A stretch of DNA of 45,900 nucleotides from Gammaproteobacteria bacterium (GTDB taxonomy: Bacteria > Pseudomonadota > Gammaproteobacteria > SG8-11). The stretch is from assembly GCA_013151345.1 (NCBI GenBank), contig JAADIM010000123.1, forward strand, positions 1-45,900, read 5' to 3'. The position numbers and the translations under genes were made by a program. Under the pieces are notes generated by a model. The model worked only from the letters and a program-made list of their open reading frames with translations. It ran no database searches and was not told where the DNA came from. Below, one piece after another: positions 22,105 through 33,217 of this stretch; positions within the stretch are counted from its first letter, which is position 1, and each line of letters opens with the position of its first letter.

Positions 22105-23322
22105 ATGAGAATCGTACTACTCGGCGCACCAGGCTCAGGCAAAGGAACCCAGGCAAAACGTCTGGTTGAAAAATATAATGTGCCTCAAATTTCGACGGGC
22201 GATTTACTGCGGGCTGCAGTACAAGAGAATACTGAATTAGGCATACAAGCTAAAGCAGCTATCGATGCAGGACAATTTGTTTCAGACTCCATCGTACTTG
22301 CAATGATAGAAGAACGCTTAAAAAGCGCCGATACAGATAGCGGCTTCATTCTAGATGGCTTCCCTCGCAACCTCCTCCAGGCAGAAGAACTCAATACAAT
22401 GCTGGACGAGTTGAACAAACCAATGCAGGCTGCTATTTTGATCGCGGTTGATTTCGATGTCATTATTGAAAGAACAACCGGACGTCGTACCTGTGAGTCT
22501 TGCGGACAATTGTATAATATTTATACTAACCCGTCAAAACTAGAAGACCAGTGTGATCACTGTGGCGGCAATCTACATCATCGCTCAGATGATAATGAAG
22601 AAACGATTAGCAACCGCCTAAGAATTTACGAAGCCCAAACCACACCTCTTATAGCCTATTACAGAAACAAGAACATGCTTCGAACAGTCCAGGGAGTTGG
22701 CGACGTATCGGAAATATTTGATGAGCTGTGTAATGTCGTTGATGAATTACCGGAAGAAGCCATTGAAACCATGTTTACTGCGCCCGACGTGGATCTACCT
22801 GATACACCAAGGCCGGTATACCAGGAACCAGATGACGATGACGACGACGATGTGGTAGCAGCAGAAACAGAAGATGAAGAAGATGAAGAGAATGAAGAGA
22901 ATGAAGAAGAGATAAAAGAGGAAGTATCTACACCTGCGCCCGTTAAGAAGAAAACAACTAAAAAGGCGGCTAAGAAAAAGACAGCCAAGAAAACAGCAGC
23001 TAAAAAGACGACCTCAAAGAAAACAGCTAAAAAGTCGGCGGTCAAAAAGAAAGCAGTCAAGAAAAAGACTAAAAAAGCCACTACGAAAAAAGCGGTTAAG
23101 AAAAAAGCGATAAAGAAGAAAGTCGCCAAGAAAAAGGCAGCCAAAAAGACGAACAAGAAAAAAGTGACTAAGAAGAAAGCAGCTAAAAAAACCACTACGA
23201 AAAAAACGACTAAGAAAAAAGCAGCGAAGAAAAAAGTAGCAAAGAAGAAAGCGGCTAAGAAAAAAGTGACTAAAAAGAAAACCAAGAAAAAAGCAGCTAA
23301 AAAGACAATCAAAAAGCGCTAA
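22105..23322 (+). CDS. adk: Adenylate kinase with Cys4 zinc-type LID, acidic linker and Lys/Ala/Thr-rich histone-H1-like C-terminal tail
   Basis: MRIVLLGAPGSGKGTQAKRL; GFILDGFPR; CESC...CDHC LID; then DDDDDDDVVAAETEDEEDEENEENEEE and VKKKTTKKAAKKKTAKK...KKAAKKTIKKR in one uninterrupted frame. Confidence 0.95.
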   Translation: MRIVLLGAPGSGKGTQAKRLVEKYNVPQISTGDLLRAAVQENTELGIQAKAAIDAGQFVSDSIVLAMIEERLKSADTDSGFILDGFPRNLLQAEELNTMLDELNKPMQAAILIAVDFDVIIERTTGRRTCESCGQLYNIYTNPSKLEDQCDHCGGNLHHRSDDNEETISNRLRIYEAQTTPLIAYYRNKNMLRTVQGVGDVSEIFDELCNVVDELPEEAIETMFTAPDVDLPDTPRPVYQEPDDDDDDDVVAAETEDEEDEENEENEEEIKEEVSTPAPVKKKTTKKAAKKKTAKKTAAKKTTSKKTAKKSAVKKKAVKKKTKKATTKKAVKKKAIKKKVAKKKAAKKTNKKKVTKKKAAKKTTTKKTTKKKAAKKKVAKKKAAKKKVTKKKTKKKAAKKTIKKR

Positions 23323-23331
23323 ACTTCTATT

Positions 23332-23364
23332 TATATCCCCTGACTACATCATTCAGGGGATATA
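23332..23364. terminator. Stem-loop downstream of adk
   Basis: tatatcccctga / tcaggggatata perfect 12-bp stem, 9-nt loop. Confidence 0.65.
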
Positions 23365-23467
23365 ACTTCTGCTTCTATCCAATTAGCGAGACTACACAGG
23401 AATTCACTCCATTTCCTGTACTGCGACGAGCATGTCATTTATCATGGCATGTACTTTGTAGTACTGA

Positions 23468-24502
<1,035 letters not shown>

Positions 24503-24589
24503 TAAACAAGAAAACAAAACTTGTATATTAAAATTACTTACTTTCAAACCTAGCCGCTCGGCCAAAATATTATAGAGAACGATGGGCAA

Positions 24590-25264
24590 ATGAAAAATTA
24601 TATAGGAAGTTTATTTGGTATCTCTCCGGTTCGGCCACTTCAAAAACACATGGCCAGCGTTCAAGAATGTATTTTAGTCCTTCCCGATTTTTTTCAAGCA
24701 GTGATAAATCAAGATTGGAAAGAAGCGACTATGCTTCAAAAAAAAATTCGCAATCTGGAACAGGAAGCAGACAAACTCAAAAAAGATCTAAGGTCACATC
24801 TGCCTAAAAGTTTATTTTTACCCGTATCCCGTCGGGATTTACTTGAAGTACTTACCATGCAAGACAAAATCGCCAATAAAGCAAAAGATATTGCAGGACT
24901 TATACTCGGTCGTAAAATGATTTTCCCTGAGGAAATCAGCGCGAAATTCCTGGCATTTGTGGCGCGTTGCATTGATGCATCCGGACAGGCGCAACAAGCA
25001 ATAAACGAATTAGATGAACTTGTTGAAACGGGTTTCAGTGGTGGCGAAATTAAAGCAGTACAATCCATGCTTTCCAAACTGGACAAAATAGAAAATGACA
25101 CTGACAAAATTCAGGTTGGTATCCGCGCCTCATTATTTAAAATCGAACAAAATCTTCCCCCAGTTGAAGTAATATTCCTATATACAATCATTGACTGGAC
25201 TGGAGAACTTGCTGATATATCGCAACGAGTGGGCAGCCGCCTGCAACTTATGCTGGCACGTTAA
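24590..25264 (+). CDS. DUF47/PhoU-like phosphate transport regulator
   Basis: SLFGISPVRPLQKHMASVQECILVLPDFFQAVINQDWKEA...KIRNLEQEADKLKKDLRSHLPKSLFLPVSRRDLLEVLTMQDKIANKAKDIAGL. Confidence 0.93.
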   Translation: MKNYIGSLFGISPVRPLQKHMASVQECILVLPDFFQAVINQDWKEATMLQKKIRNLEQEADKLKKDLRSHLPKSLFLPVSRRDLLEVLTMQDKIANKAKDIAGLILGRKMIFPEEISAKFLAFVARCIDASGQAQQAINELDELVETGFSGGEIKAVQSMLSKLDKIENDTDKIQVGIRASLFKIEQNLPPVEVIFLYTIIDWTGELADISQRVGSRLQLMLAR

Positions 25265-25317
25265 TTATTGCTTAAAGCGAAAAGCTGAAAAAAACTAAAA
25301 AAAGCGAGAAATCTGTA

Positions 25318-26571
25318 ATGGAGTTTGGAACAACTTTTATTATTCTTGCCTGTGCCTTTGGTTTATTCATGGCATGGGGTGTGGGTGCGAACGATGTCGC
25401 TAATGCAATGGGCACTTCAGTTGGCTCAAAAGCAGTTACGATAAAACAAGCCATCATTATCGCCACCGTTTTTGAATTCGCGGGCGCCTATCTCGCAGGC
25501 GGCCAGGTCACTTCTACTATCCGCAAAGGCATATTGGACATGGATATGCTCTCCGGGTCGCCCGAGTTGATCATCTATGGCATGTTGTCATCACTGTTAG
25601 CCGCGGGCATTTGGTTAGTCATCGCATCGCGCGCTGGTTGGCCGGTTTCAACCACGCATTCCATAGTCGGTGCAATCGTTGGATTTGCCGCAGTTGGCAT
25701 AGGGTTTGAAGCAGTAAAGTGGGCGGAAGTAGGCACCATCGCGATGAGCTGGGTAGTCTCTCCGTTGCTAGCAGGCGCGATTTCCTTTGCGCTATTCAAA
25801 AGTGTACAAAACTTAATTATCAACACAGACAATCCCATTAAGAATGCGAAACGCTACGTGCCCTTTTACATTTTTATGGTCGGTTTTATTATCGCGCTTG
25901 TAACTATGTATAAAGGCTTAAAGCACGTTGGACTGGAACTTAACGGAATAGAAAAATTCAGCATTTCTTTTTTTATCGGCTTTATCATTATGCTTGGTGG
26001 TATTTACTCAATTAAAAAATTAAAGCTCGACCCCAATGCAGATAAAGAATTTCATTACACAAATGTTGAGCGCATTTTTAGTGTACTCATGGTCGTGACT
26101 GCCTGTGCTATGGCATTCGCTCACGGCTCAAACGATGTCGCCAATGCAGTTGGCCCGATGGCAGCAGTTATAAGCATAGTGGGAAGCAATGGTTCAATTG
26201 AATCTAAAGCGCCTATGCCTCCCTGGATACTTTTGATAGGCGGCATTGGCATTGTCGTCGGATTGCTAACTTACGGTCACAAAGTGATCGCCACCATTGG
26301 CACTGGAATAACACAACTAACACCAAGTAGTGGATTTGCTGCGACGTTGGCCGCAGCCGGCACGGTTGTTGTTGCCTCTGGTACAGGATTACCGATATCA
26401 ACAACGCATACATTAGTGGGCGCCGTTCTTGGTGTCGGACTGGCACGCGGTCTTGGTGCATTAAATATGAATATCGTCCGCACTATTTTTCTGTCCTGGA
26501 TAATCACGCTACCTGCCGGTGCAATTTTATCAATAATTTTTTTCTTCACGCTAAAAAGCATATTTAGTTAA
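25318..26571 (+). CDS. pit: Inorganic phosphate transporter, PiT family
   Basis: GVGANDVANAMGTSVGSKAVTIKQA; GWPVSTTHSIVGAIVGF; FAHGSNDVANAVGPMAAV; GLPISTTHTLVGAVLGVGLARG. Confidence 0.95.
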   Translation: MEFGTTFIILACAFGLFMAWGVGANDVANAMGTSVGSKAVTIKQAIIIATVFEFAGAYLAGGQVTSTIRKGILDMDMLSGSPELIIYGMLSSLLAAGIWLVIASRAGWPVSTTHSIVGAIVGFAAVGIGFEAVKWAEVGTIAMSWVVSPLLAGAISFALFKSVQNLIINTDNPIKNAKRYVPFYIFMVGFIIALVTMYKGLKHVGLELNGIEKFSISFFIGFIIMLGGIYSIKKLKLDPNADKEFHYTNVERIFSVLMVVTACAMAFAHGSNDVANAVGPMAAVISIVGSNGSIESKAPMPPWILLIGGIGIVVGLLTYGHKVIATIGTGITQLTPSSGFAATLAAAGTVVVASGTGLPISTTHTLVGAVLGVGLARGLGALNMNIVRTIFLSWIITLPAGAILSIIFFFTLKSIFS

Positions 26572-26591
26572 CCCGGAGCAAATCGGTGTTG

Positions 26592-26690
26592 GGATGGCTA
26601 GTACACTGCGACCCACAGGGATGTGAGGAGGTACGGCTCCATAACAGAGGTAGAATTGCGTCGGGAGCAGCAATTGAGAATTATAAAATC
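26592..26690 (+). repeat. Dispersed intergenic repeat, copy 1
   Basis: gggatggctagtacac...gaggtagaattgcgtcgggagcagcaattgagaa is similar to 30564-30650 gggatgactagtatac...gaggtagaatcgcgccgggagcggcgatcgagag. Confidence 0.7.
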
Positions 26691-26801
26691 CACGCTACTG
26701 AAATTCGTTTCTTCGGATCTGTCAATAAATAGCTTACGTCTTGTTTCTATCCTAAACACGTAGATCTAGCAATATCAACACTGGAGCTTTAGACTGACAG
26801 T

Positions 26802-27650
26802 ATGTCTTCATTATTCGACTTCGAAAATAAAACTGATCGCTACACGGTAATGGGTAATCCTATCAACCATAGCAAGTCACCGCTTATTCATACATTATTT
26901 TCCGAACAAACCAAGCAAAACATCGAATATACCGCTACCCAGGTTGATCCAGGCGGCTTTGAACAAGCCGTTGGGAATTTTCAGGCGAGTGGTGGCAAAG
27001 GGTTAAATATCACCGTTCCTTTTAAACAAGAAGCCTGGCATCTGTCAAATGAGCGCAGCGCACGTGCAGAAATTGCAGGCGCTGTTAATACTATTTTGTT
27101 CAAATCAGGTGGCATAATCTATGGAGACAACACTGACGGTATCGGCCTGGTAAAAGATATACGTGAAAATCATAATGGTACATTTGAAAATCAACGTGTT
27201 TTAATTCTGGGTGCCGGCGGTGCAGTACGAGGCGTACTGTTGCCTATACTTGAACAAAAACCAAAACAAATTATCATTGCTAACCGCACAACAGATAAAG
27301 CAAAAGCACTCGCAAAACTTTATGGCAATGCTGGTGACATTAGGGGCAGCAGCTATCAGGACGTTAATGGATTACAATTTGATTTAATTATTAACGGCAC
27401 TTCTGCCAGTCTTAATGCACAATTACCTCCGCTACCAAATAATATACTTGCAGATAACGCCTGGTGCTACGACATGATGTATGCAAAAGAACCCAGCTTG
27501 TTTTTGCATTGGGCCATACAACAAAAGGCGGTTAAAGCTATCGATGGCTTAGGTATGCTGGTCGAACAAGCTGCTGAATCATTTTATCTATGGCGGGGTA
27601 AACGTCCGGACACGACAGCTGTTATTGAAAAGCTGAGGATAGAAATGTAG
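26802..27650 (+). CDS. aroE: Shikimate dehydrogenase
   Basis: YTVMGNPINHSKSPLIHTLFSEQT; GLNITVPFKQEAW; GAVNTILF; GDNTDGIGLVKDI; VLILGAGGAVRGVL. Confidence 0.96.
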   Translation: MSSLFDFENKTDRYTVMGNPINHSKSPLIHTLFSEQTKQNIEYTATQVDPGGFEQAVGNFQASGGKGLNITVPFKQEAWHLSNERSARAEIAGAVNTILFKSGGIIYGDNTDGIGLVKDIRENHNGTFENQRVLILGAGGAVRGVLLPILEQKPKQIIIANRTTDKAKALAKLYGNAGDIRGSSYQDVNGLQFDLIINGTSASLNAQLPPLPNNILADNAWCYDMMYAKEPSLFLHWAIQQKAVKAIDGLGMLVEQAAESFYLWRGKRPDTTAVIEKLRIEM

Positions 27651-27752
27651 GGTGCCGGTGCCCTGTTAATAATTACTACTTACAACGCTACTACTTACAA
27701 AGCTGCGCGAGTTATTTAAAAGCAGTACGAAGCAAAAGCATGTTGAAACTAT

Positions 27753-28214
27753 TCACCACTTATACTCCCCCCAAAAGTACTCGTCTGCCCCCCCCCTTGT
27801 ACCCCTTACTCCCCAAAAGTACTCGTCTGTGCCTCTGCGTTCGATTAATCGACGTTCTTCATCACGCCAAGGACTCTCGCGCCATTCCACATCCCGGCGA
27901 TCGTTAACATAGGCGCGATGCCTATACTCTCTTACGACAAGATCACTACCTTTAAAATTTACATTATCCAACATATCGATGGCAACGCTGGCTATTTTTT
28001 TTGAACGAAACTCGATATGTCCATAATTCAACACGCCCCCCCGCCACTCTTTTTGAAATACACGGAAAGAGGTATTCGTCTTGTCCAAGTTGCCTTTGCT
28101 GATAAGCTTCTCATAAACTTTATCAAATACATTTTTCCGCAACGTATTTTTAAACAACGCCCTCAGATCCGACGCATCAATATCGCTCGGAAGATTTCCG
28201 ACAAAAATTTCCAA
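27753..28214 (-). CDS. RRM-type RNA-binding protein with Arg-rich C-terminus and duplicated GxDEYFWG motif
   Basis: MEIFVGNLPSDIDASDLRALF (RNP2-like); YGHIEFRSKKIASVAIDMLDNVNFKGSDLVVREYRHR; C-terminal RGTDEYFWGVRGTRGGADEYFWG. Confidence 0.82.
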   Translation of the reverse strand: MEIFVGNLPSDIDASDLRALFKNTLRKNVFDKVYEKLISKGNLDKTNTSFRVFQKEWRGGVLNYGHIEFRSKKIASVAIDMLDNVNFKGSDLVVREYRHRAYVNDRRDVEWRESPWRDEERRLIERRGTDEYFWGVRGTRGGADEYFWGEYKW

Positions 28215-28371
28215 TGTACCATCCTCAAAATTGTTGCACTAACTTCTTATTCTTGTTTTATGTTTATTTGTACGCTAATAAGCTTAGCAAGACAATACAT
28301 TTAATTTATGAGGCCATAGATATAATTTATGAACTAATTGCCCACATTAACAACACTCTAATCACTTATCC

Positions 28372-28905
28372 TTAAGTAAAAGTAATATATTGATTTTTTA
28401 ATGAAACATAATGCGTTGCAGAATATTCGATCCAAGCAAACTCTTCTTCGGTGAGCTCCCTGGATTTTCTAACTGGATGACCTATCCACAAAAAACCACT
28501 TTCCAGCACCTTACCCATTGGCACTAGACTCCCTGCGCCTAATAATACATTAGATTCAATAACAGCACCGTCCATGACAATAGCACCCATGCCAATCAGA
28601 CATTGATCTTTTATGGTACAGCCATGCAATACGGCTTTATGGCCTACGGTTACACTATCGCCAATGTGTAATGCATAACCCTCCGGAATAGTGTCGTGTC
28701 GATGGGTAACATGCAGTATCGAACCGTCCTGGATGTTTGTATTCGCACCGATGACAATCGAATTTACATCACCACGCACCACCGACATCGGCCAAATTGA
28801 ACTGTGCTCTCCAACGGCAACATCACCAATTACTACAGCTGTTTCATCGATGTAGACATGGTCCGCGATTCTTGGTTCAGCGTTTTGGTAAGACCTGATA
28901 TTCAT
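28372..28905 (-). CDS. Gamma-carbonic-anhydrase-like hexapeptide-repeat protein
   Basis: VVIGDVAVGEHSSIWPMSVVRGDVNSIVIGANTNIQDGSILHVTHRHD; GHKAVLHGCTI; GMGAIVMDGAVI. Confidence 0.93.
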   Translation of the reverse strand: MNIRSYQNAEPRIADHVYIDETAVVIGDVAVGEHSSIWPMSVVRGDVNSIVIGANTNIQDGSILHVTHRHDTIPEGYALHIGDSVTVGHKAVLHGCTIKDQCLIGMGAIVMDGAVIESNVLLGAGSLVPMGKVLESGFLWIGHPVRKSRELTEEEFAWIEYSATHYVSLKNQYITFT

Positions 28906-28968
28906 TATCTATCCTGAAAAATGCAATCCCGCAATTGCCCGAATAAAGAGCCACATTAAAAGCATGGA

Positions 28969-30333
28969 CTAACGCAAGGTCACCAGCTCTTCTGCGCTGG
29001 TTGGGTGTATCGCAACAGTATTGTCAAAATCGGCCTTTGTCGCACCCATTTTTATTGCGACGGCAAACCCTTGCAACATTTCATCCGCACCTTGGCCAAT
29101 AATATGACAACCGACAATTTTTTCTTTGGCTCCCACTGTCACCAGTTTCATTACGGTTTTCTGCTTATGGTCGGTGAGCGCATAATACATATTGGTAAAT
29201 TGTGTCGAGTAAACTTTAACAGCATCACCATGCAACTCTCGCGCTTCTTCTTCTGTTAAGCCTATTGTACCAATAGGTGGGTGACTAAACACAACAGTGG
29301 GTATGTTGTCATAATCCAGATGCCTTTCAGGCTGGTTATTAAAAAGCCGATCAGACAATCGACGCCCAGCCGCAATCGCAACAGGTGTTAACGCCGCTTG
29401 CCCTGTTACATCACCAATCGCGTAAATTCCAGATACGTTGGTATTTTGAAACTTATCGACCGGGATAAAACCGGATTTATCCATTGCAACGCCCGCTTTA
29501 TCCAACCCTAAATCGAGAGTATTCGGCGCACGACCGGTTGCCCAAATAACGGTATCAAAGTCTTTTAACTCATGACCACCCTGGCAAGAGATATTCAATT
29601 TGCCGGAGTCAGTTTTTGAAATACTGGAAATTGATATACTGGGTAATACGTTAACACCGTTATTAGCCATTTCTTCCATCAACGCATCTCTAACCGAAGT
29701 ATCAAGCTGTGCTAGAAAATGCTGCCGACGCAATAACAAATCAACATCCGTTCCCAATGTATTCAATACACCGGCTAATTCAACCGCAATGTAACCACCA
29801 CCTACTACAGCAACACGCTTGGGTTGTTCGGTTAAAGCAAAAAAACCATCTGAAGTCATCCCAAGGTCTGCACCCTTTATTTCAGGTACGATTGGAAAAC
29901 CACCTGGTGCAATCACCAGATGATCTGCGGTGAACTGCTGGCCATTTACTTCAACACTATTCTTGCTAAAAGAACGACCAAGCAAACGTGCCGTGCCACT
30001 GATTTCATCGATATCGGAGTCTTTTAAATAGGTGTGGTACCAGTTATTAATACCGGCGATATACTTCTCTCTAGCCTTAACAAGCGTATCCCAACTGAAA
30101 TTTTTTACATCTACATCAAACCCGTAATTTGACGCAATGCTCAAAGTGTGCGCAACATGAGCACCAAACCACATTACCTTTTTGGGAACACAACCCACGT
30201 TGACACAAGTCCCGCCCATTTTGCCTTGCTCTATTAGAGCGCATTTTGCACCGTATTTCGCTGCGCGTTCAACAGCAGAAATACCGCCGCTTCCACCACC
30301 AATGGCGATTAAATCATAATGTTTTGTCATCAC
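28969..30333 (-). CDS. gor: Glutathione-disulfide reductase
   Basis: [109 protein letters not shown]. Confidence 0.95.
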   Translation of the reverse strand: MMTKHYDLIAIGGGSGGISAVERAAKYGAKCALIEQGKMGGTCVNVGCVPKKVMWFGAHVAHTLSIASNYGFDVDVKNFSWDTLVKAREKYIAGINNWYHTYLKDSDIDEISGTARLLGRSFSKNSVEVNGQQFTADHLVIAPGGFPIVPEIKGADLGMTSDGFFALTEQPKRVAVVGGGYIAVELAGVLNTLGTDVDLLLRRQHFLAQLDTSVRDALMEEMANNGVNVLPSISISSISKTDSGKLNISCQGGHELKDFDTVIWATGRAPNTLDLGLDKAGVAMDKSGFIPVDKFQNTNVSGIYAIGDVTGQAALTPVAIAAGRRLSDRLFNNQPERHLDYDNIPTVVFSHPPIGTIGLTEEEARELHGDAVKVYSTQFTNMYYALTDHKQKTVMKLVTVGAKEKIVGCHIIGQGADEMLQGFAVAIKMGATKADFDNTVAIHPTSAEELVTLR

Positions 30334-30563
30334 TCACTTCCTAAGACCATAAAATAATAGAGTGTACGCCAATGAAATAATTGGTGTAACCCTTCTGTAG
30401 CCAACATTTATTAGACGTTCAAACGGCGGGGTGTGTTTCACACCAACTATTTTTTGTGAACCCACAACGATAAACACAACAAAAGTAATGAATTTAAGTG
30501 ATCAGACTTGAATGGATTCTGAATGCGGGTTTTAATGCTTCTCTTTTAATACAAACTTTGTAG

Positions 30564-30710
30564 GCTGGGATGACTAGTATACGGACGTACGTAGCGTCGA
30601 CTCCACGGATGGAGGAGGTAGAATCGCGCCGGGAGCGGCGATCGAGAGCAATGCATGAGGGCAGGACGCAGTTATCGAGGAGCAATTGCCGGGCGTTGCG
30701 AACCACAACC
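30564..30710 (+). repeat. Dispersed intergenic repeat, copy 2, upstream of gltA
   Basis: Similarity to 26592-26690; contains gcaggacgcagttatcgaggagc. Confidence 0.7.
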
Positions 30711-30762
30711 TACTCTTTAGAGATCTTTCCCGATAATAATAAGCTGTGAACTGGAGAATAAT

Positions 30763-32052
30763 ATGGCAGAAGATACGATCACTATAAGAGATGATGCCAC
30801 CGGCAAGGAAATCAAACTTCCTGTGGTCCGAGGCTCAATGGGCCCTGCGGGCTTTGACATCAGAACATTGCAAAACGAACTGGGTTATTTCACTTACGAC
30901 CCTGGCTTTATATCAACTGCAAGTTGTCAAAGTGGTATCACATACATAGATGGTGATGATGGCATGTTGCTGTACCGTGGTTATCCAATAGAGCAATTGG
31001 CGAAACACAGTAACTATCTAGAAGTCTGTTATCTACTGCTTTATGGTGAATTACCCAACCCCAGTGAAATGGCGCATTTTCAATCCGTCATTATTGATCA
31101 TACAATGATCCACGAGGGGTTGCGGCGTTTTTATTCCGGCTTCAGACATGACGCCCATCCGATGGCCATTATGGTTGGCGTAGTGGGTGCGCTGTCTGCG
31201 TTCTACCATGATTCAACTGACATCACTGATCCTCTACACCGTGAAATATCCGCCCATCGATTAATCGCAAAAATGCCGTCAATTGCGGCAGACAGTTATA
31301 AATATTCCATCGGTCAACCGTTTATTTATCCGCTGAATGAGCTCGGTTATGTCGAAAACTTTATGCGCATGATGTTTGCCGTGCCAACAACAAATTACCA
31401 AGTTCACCCTTCTTGTGTTAAGGCGCTAGAACTCATTCTGATACTGCATGCGGATCATGAACAAAATGCCAGTACCTCGACCGTGCGTCTGGCAAGCAGC
31501 TCTGGCGCAAACCCATTTGCCAGTGTAGCAGCAGGCATTGCTTCTCTTTGGGGGCCCGCACATGGCGGTGCCAATGAAGAAGTCATCAAAATGCTGGAAG
31601 AAATAAATGATCCGAAAGAAATAGCAAAATTTGTTAAGCGCGCAAAAGACAAAAATGACCCGTATCGATTGATGGGGTTCGGTCACCGGATTTATAAAAA
31701 CCATGATCCAAGAGCTGTCATAATCAGACAAATGTGCCATGATTTGCTTAAGGACCTGGATACAGTTAACCAACCGTTATTTGAAACCGCGCTTGAGCTG
31801 GAAAAAATCGCACTCGAAGATGACTACTTTATTGAACGCAAGCTTTACCCAAATGTAGACTTTTATTCTGGCATTATCCTCAAAGCCATTGGCATCCCGC
31901 TAAATATGTTCACGGTTATATTCGCTATGGCCAGAACTGTTGGCTGGATCGCACAATGGATGGAAATGATGGAAGACAAGGAACAACGCATCGGCAGACC
32001 AAGACAAGTCTATACTGGGCAACCACAACGTAAACATCCAGCAGAAAAATAA
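30763..32052 (+). CDS. gltA: Citrate synthase (type II)
   Basis: [65 protein letters not shown]. Confidence 0.97.
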   Translation: MAEDTITIRDDATGKEIKLPVVRGSMGPAGFDIRTLQNELGYFTYDPGFISTASCQSGITYIDGDDGMLLYRGYPIEQLAKHSNYLEVCYLLLYGELPNPSEMAHFQSVIIDHTMIHEGLRRFYSGFRHDAHPMAIMVGVVGALSAFYHDSTDITDPLHREISAHRLIAKMPSIAADSYKYSIGQPFIYPLNELGYVENFMRMMFAVPTTNYQVHPSCVKALELILILHADHEQNASTSTVRLASSSGANPFASVAAGIASLWGPAHGGANEEVIKMLEEINDPKEIAKFVKRAKDKNDPYRLMGFGHRIYKNHDPRAVIIRQMCHDLLKDLDTVNQPLFETALELEKIALEDDYFIERKLYPNVDFYSGIILKAIGIPLNMFTVIFAMARTVGWIAQWMEMMEDKEQRIGRPRQVYTGQPQRKHPAEK

Positions 32053-32055
32053 TGT

Positions 32056-32088
32056 TAGGTCGGACTGCGCTAACCCAAGTCCGACCTA
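32056..32088. terminator. Stem-loop downstream of gltA
   Basis: taggtcggact / agtccgaccta perfect 11-bp stem, 11-nt loop. Confidence 0.65.
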
Positions 32089-32408
32089 CATTCGATACAC
32101 ACAACAAGCTAAGACAATCCCATACACCCTATCCGTTAAATTATTTCAAGGTTAAATACTCAGTCTTTGTCGGCATGGCTTATCAGTAGCTTTATTTGCA
32201 GCTTTTTCCGTCACAACACCGTCATTACCTGAACTTACTTACATAATACACGTTTATAATACAATTTATTTTTACTCACCCGTTGACCATTAAAAATTAA
32301 ATTAACCCTAGACGATTTTTATATTGGACAAAGCAACTAAATGATCCTAAATTTGTATGAGTAATTTAAATAATTCTTGATTAATAATGCAGTCTTTAAG
32401 GGGCGTGT

Positions 32409-33182
32409 ATGTCGGGTGTTAAGCTAATTCACACTAAATTGATCTACTATTTCCATCATATCCCTAAATTCAATGTGCAAATAATCAGTACTAAAGTAAT
32501 AAATAGTAATAACAGCACCAACAAAACTAGAGAAAAACATAACTCACTGTCATTTATTTTGGTCATATTCCTGATTCTGCTTTTTTCTCCTATTACTCAC
32601 GCCAGCCAGTCCAGCAACGATAAAATTCTTCAAGGTAAAAAAATTATTAACCAATCCTGTATTTATTGCCATCAAGAAGATGCCATAGGCAAACCAGGGG
32701 TTGCACCCTCACTAACCAACAAAGAATTTCTGTCTATCGCATCTGATAAATTTCTTACAGCGACAATACGAGAAGGGCGTCCCGGTACGGGTATGCCACC
32801 GTTTGCCCACTTGGCAGATAAGATCGATTCGGTAGTGGCCTATTTACGTTCTAAAAGCAAACTACCGTCACGCGCCAAAGAAATTGACCAACAAGCGAAA
32901 GCCAAAGGTGACGCGCTACACGGCAAACATTTGTTTGACAAAATATGTGCAGGTTGCCATGGCAAAAACGGGGATGGTTATAGCGCCGGAGGAACGGGAA
33001 CAGCCATTGGCAAAGTCGGTTTTCTAAGCCATGCATCAGATGGCTTTATGCGTACCACAATCAAGGAAGGACGCTCCAATACGCGCATGCGAAGCTTTCA
33101 GGGTCCTGCTGGCCTCGCCAACTTATCAGACCAAGAGATCGACAATATTATCGCTTACTTGCGAACGGTACCAAGTAAGTAG
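32409..33182 (+). CDS. Diheme c-type cytochrome
   Basis: Two CxxCH motifs (CIYCH, CAGCH), exported; true start uncertain. Confidence 0.88.
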   Translation: MSGVKLIHTKLIYYFHHIPKFNVQIISTKVINSNNSTNKTREKHNSLSFILVIFLILLFSPITHASQSSNDKILQGKKIINQSCIYCHQEDAIGKPGVAPSLTNKEFLSIASDKFLTATIREGRPGTGMPPFAHLADKIDSVVAYLRSKSKLPSRAKEIDQQAKAKGDALHGKHLFDKICAGCHGKNGDGYSAGGTGTAIGKVGFLSHASDGFMRTTIKEGRSNTRMRSFQGPAGLANLSDQEIDNIIAYLRTVPSK

Positions 33183-33217
33183 ATAGCGAACTTTTATATA
33201 TTACGGAGGCACCACTG

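Noticed and set aside
22659-23312. 217-aa minus-strand ORF rich in Phe/Leu/Ala
   Set aside because: Exact antisense of the Lys/Ala-rich adk tail; low-complexity shadow ORF.
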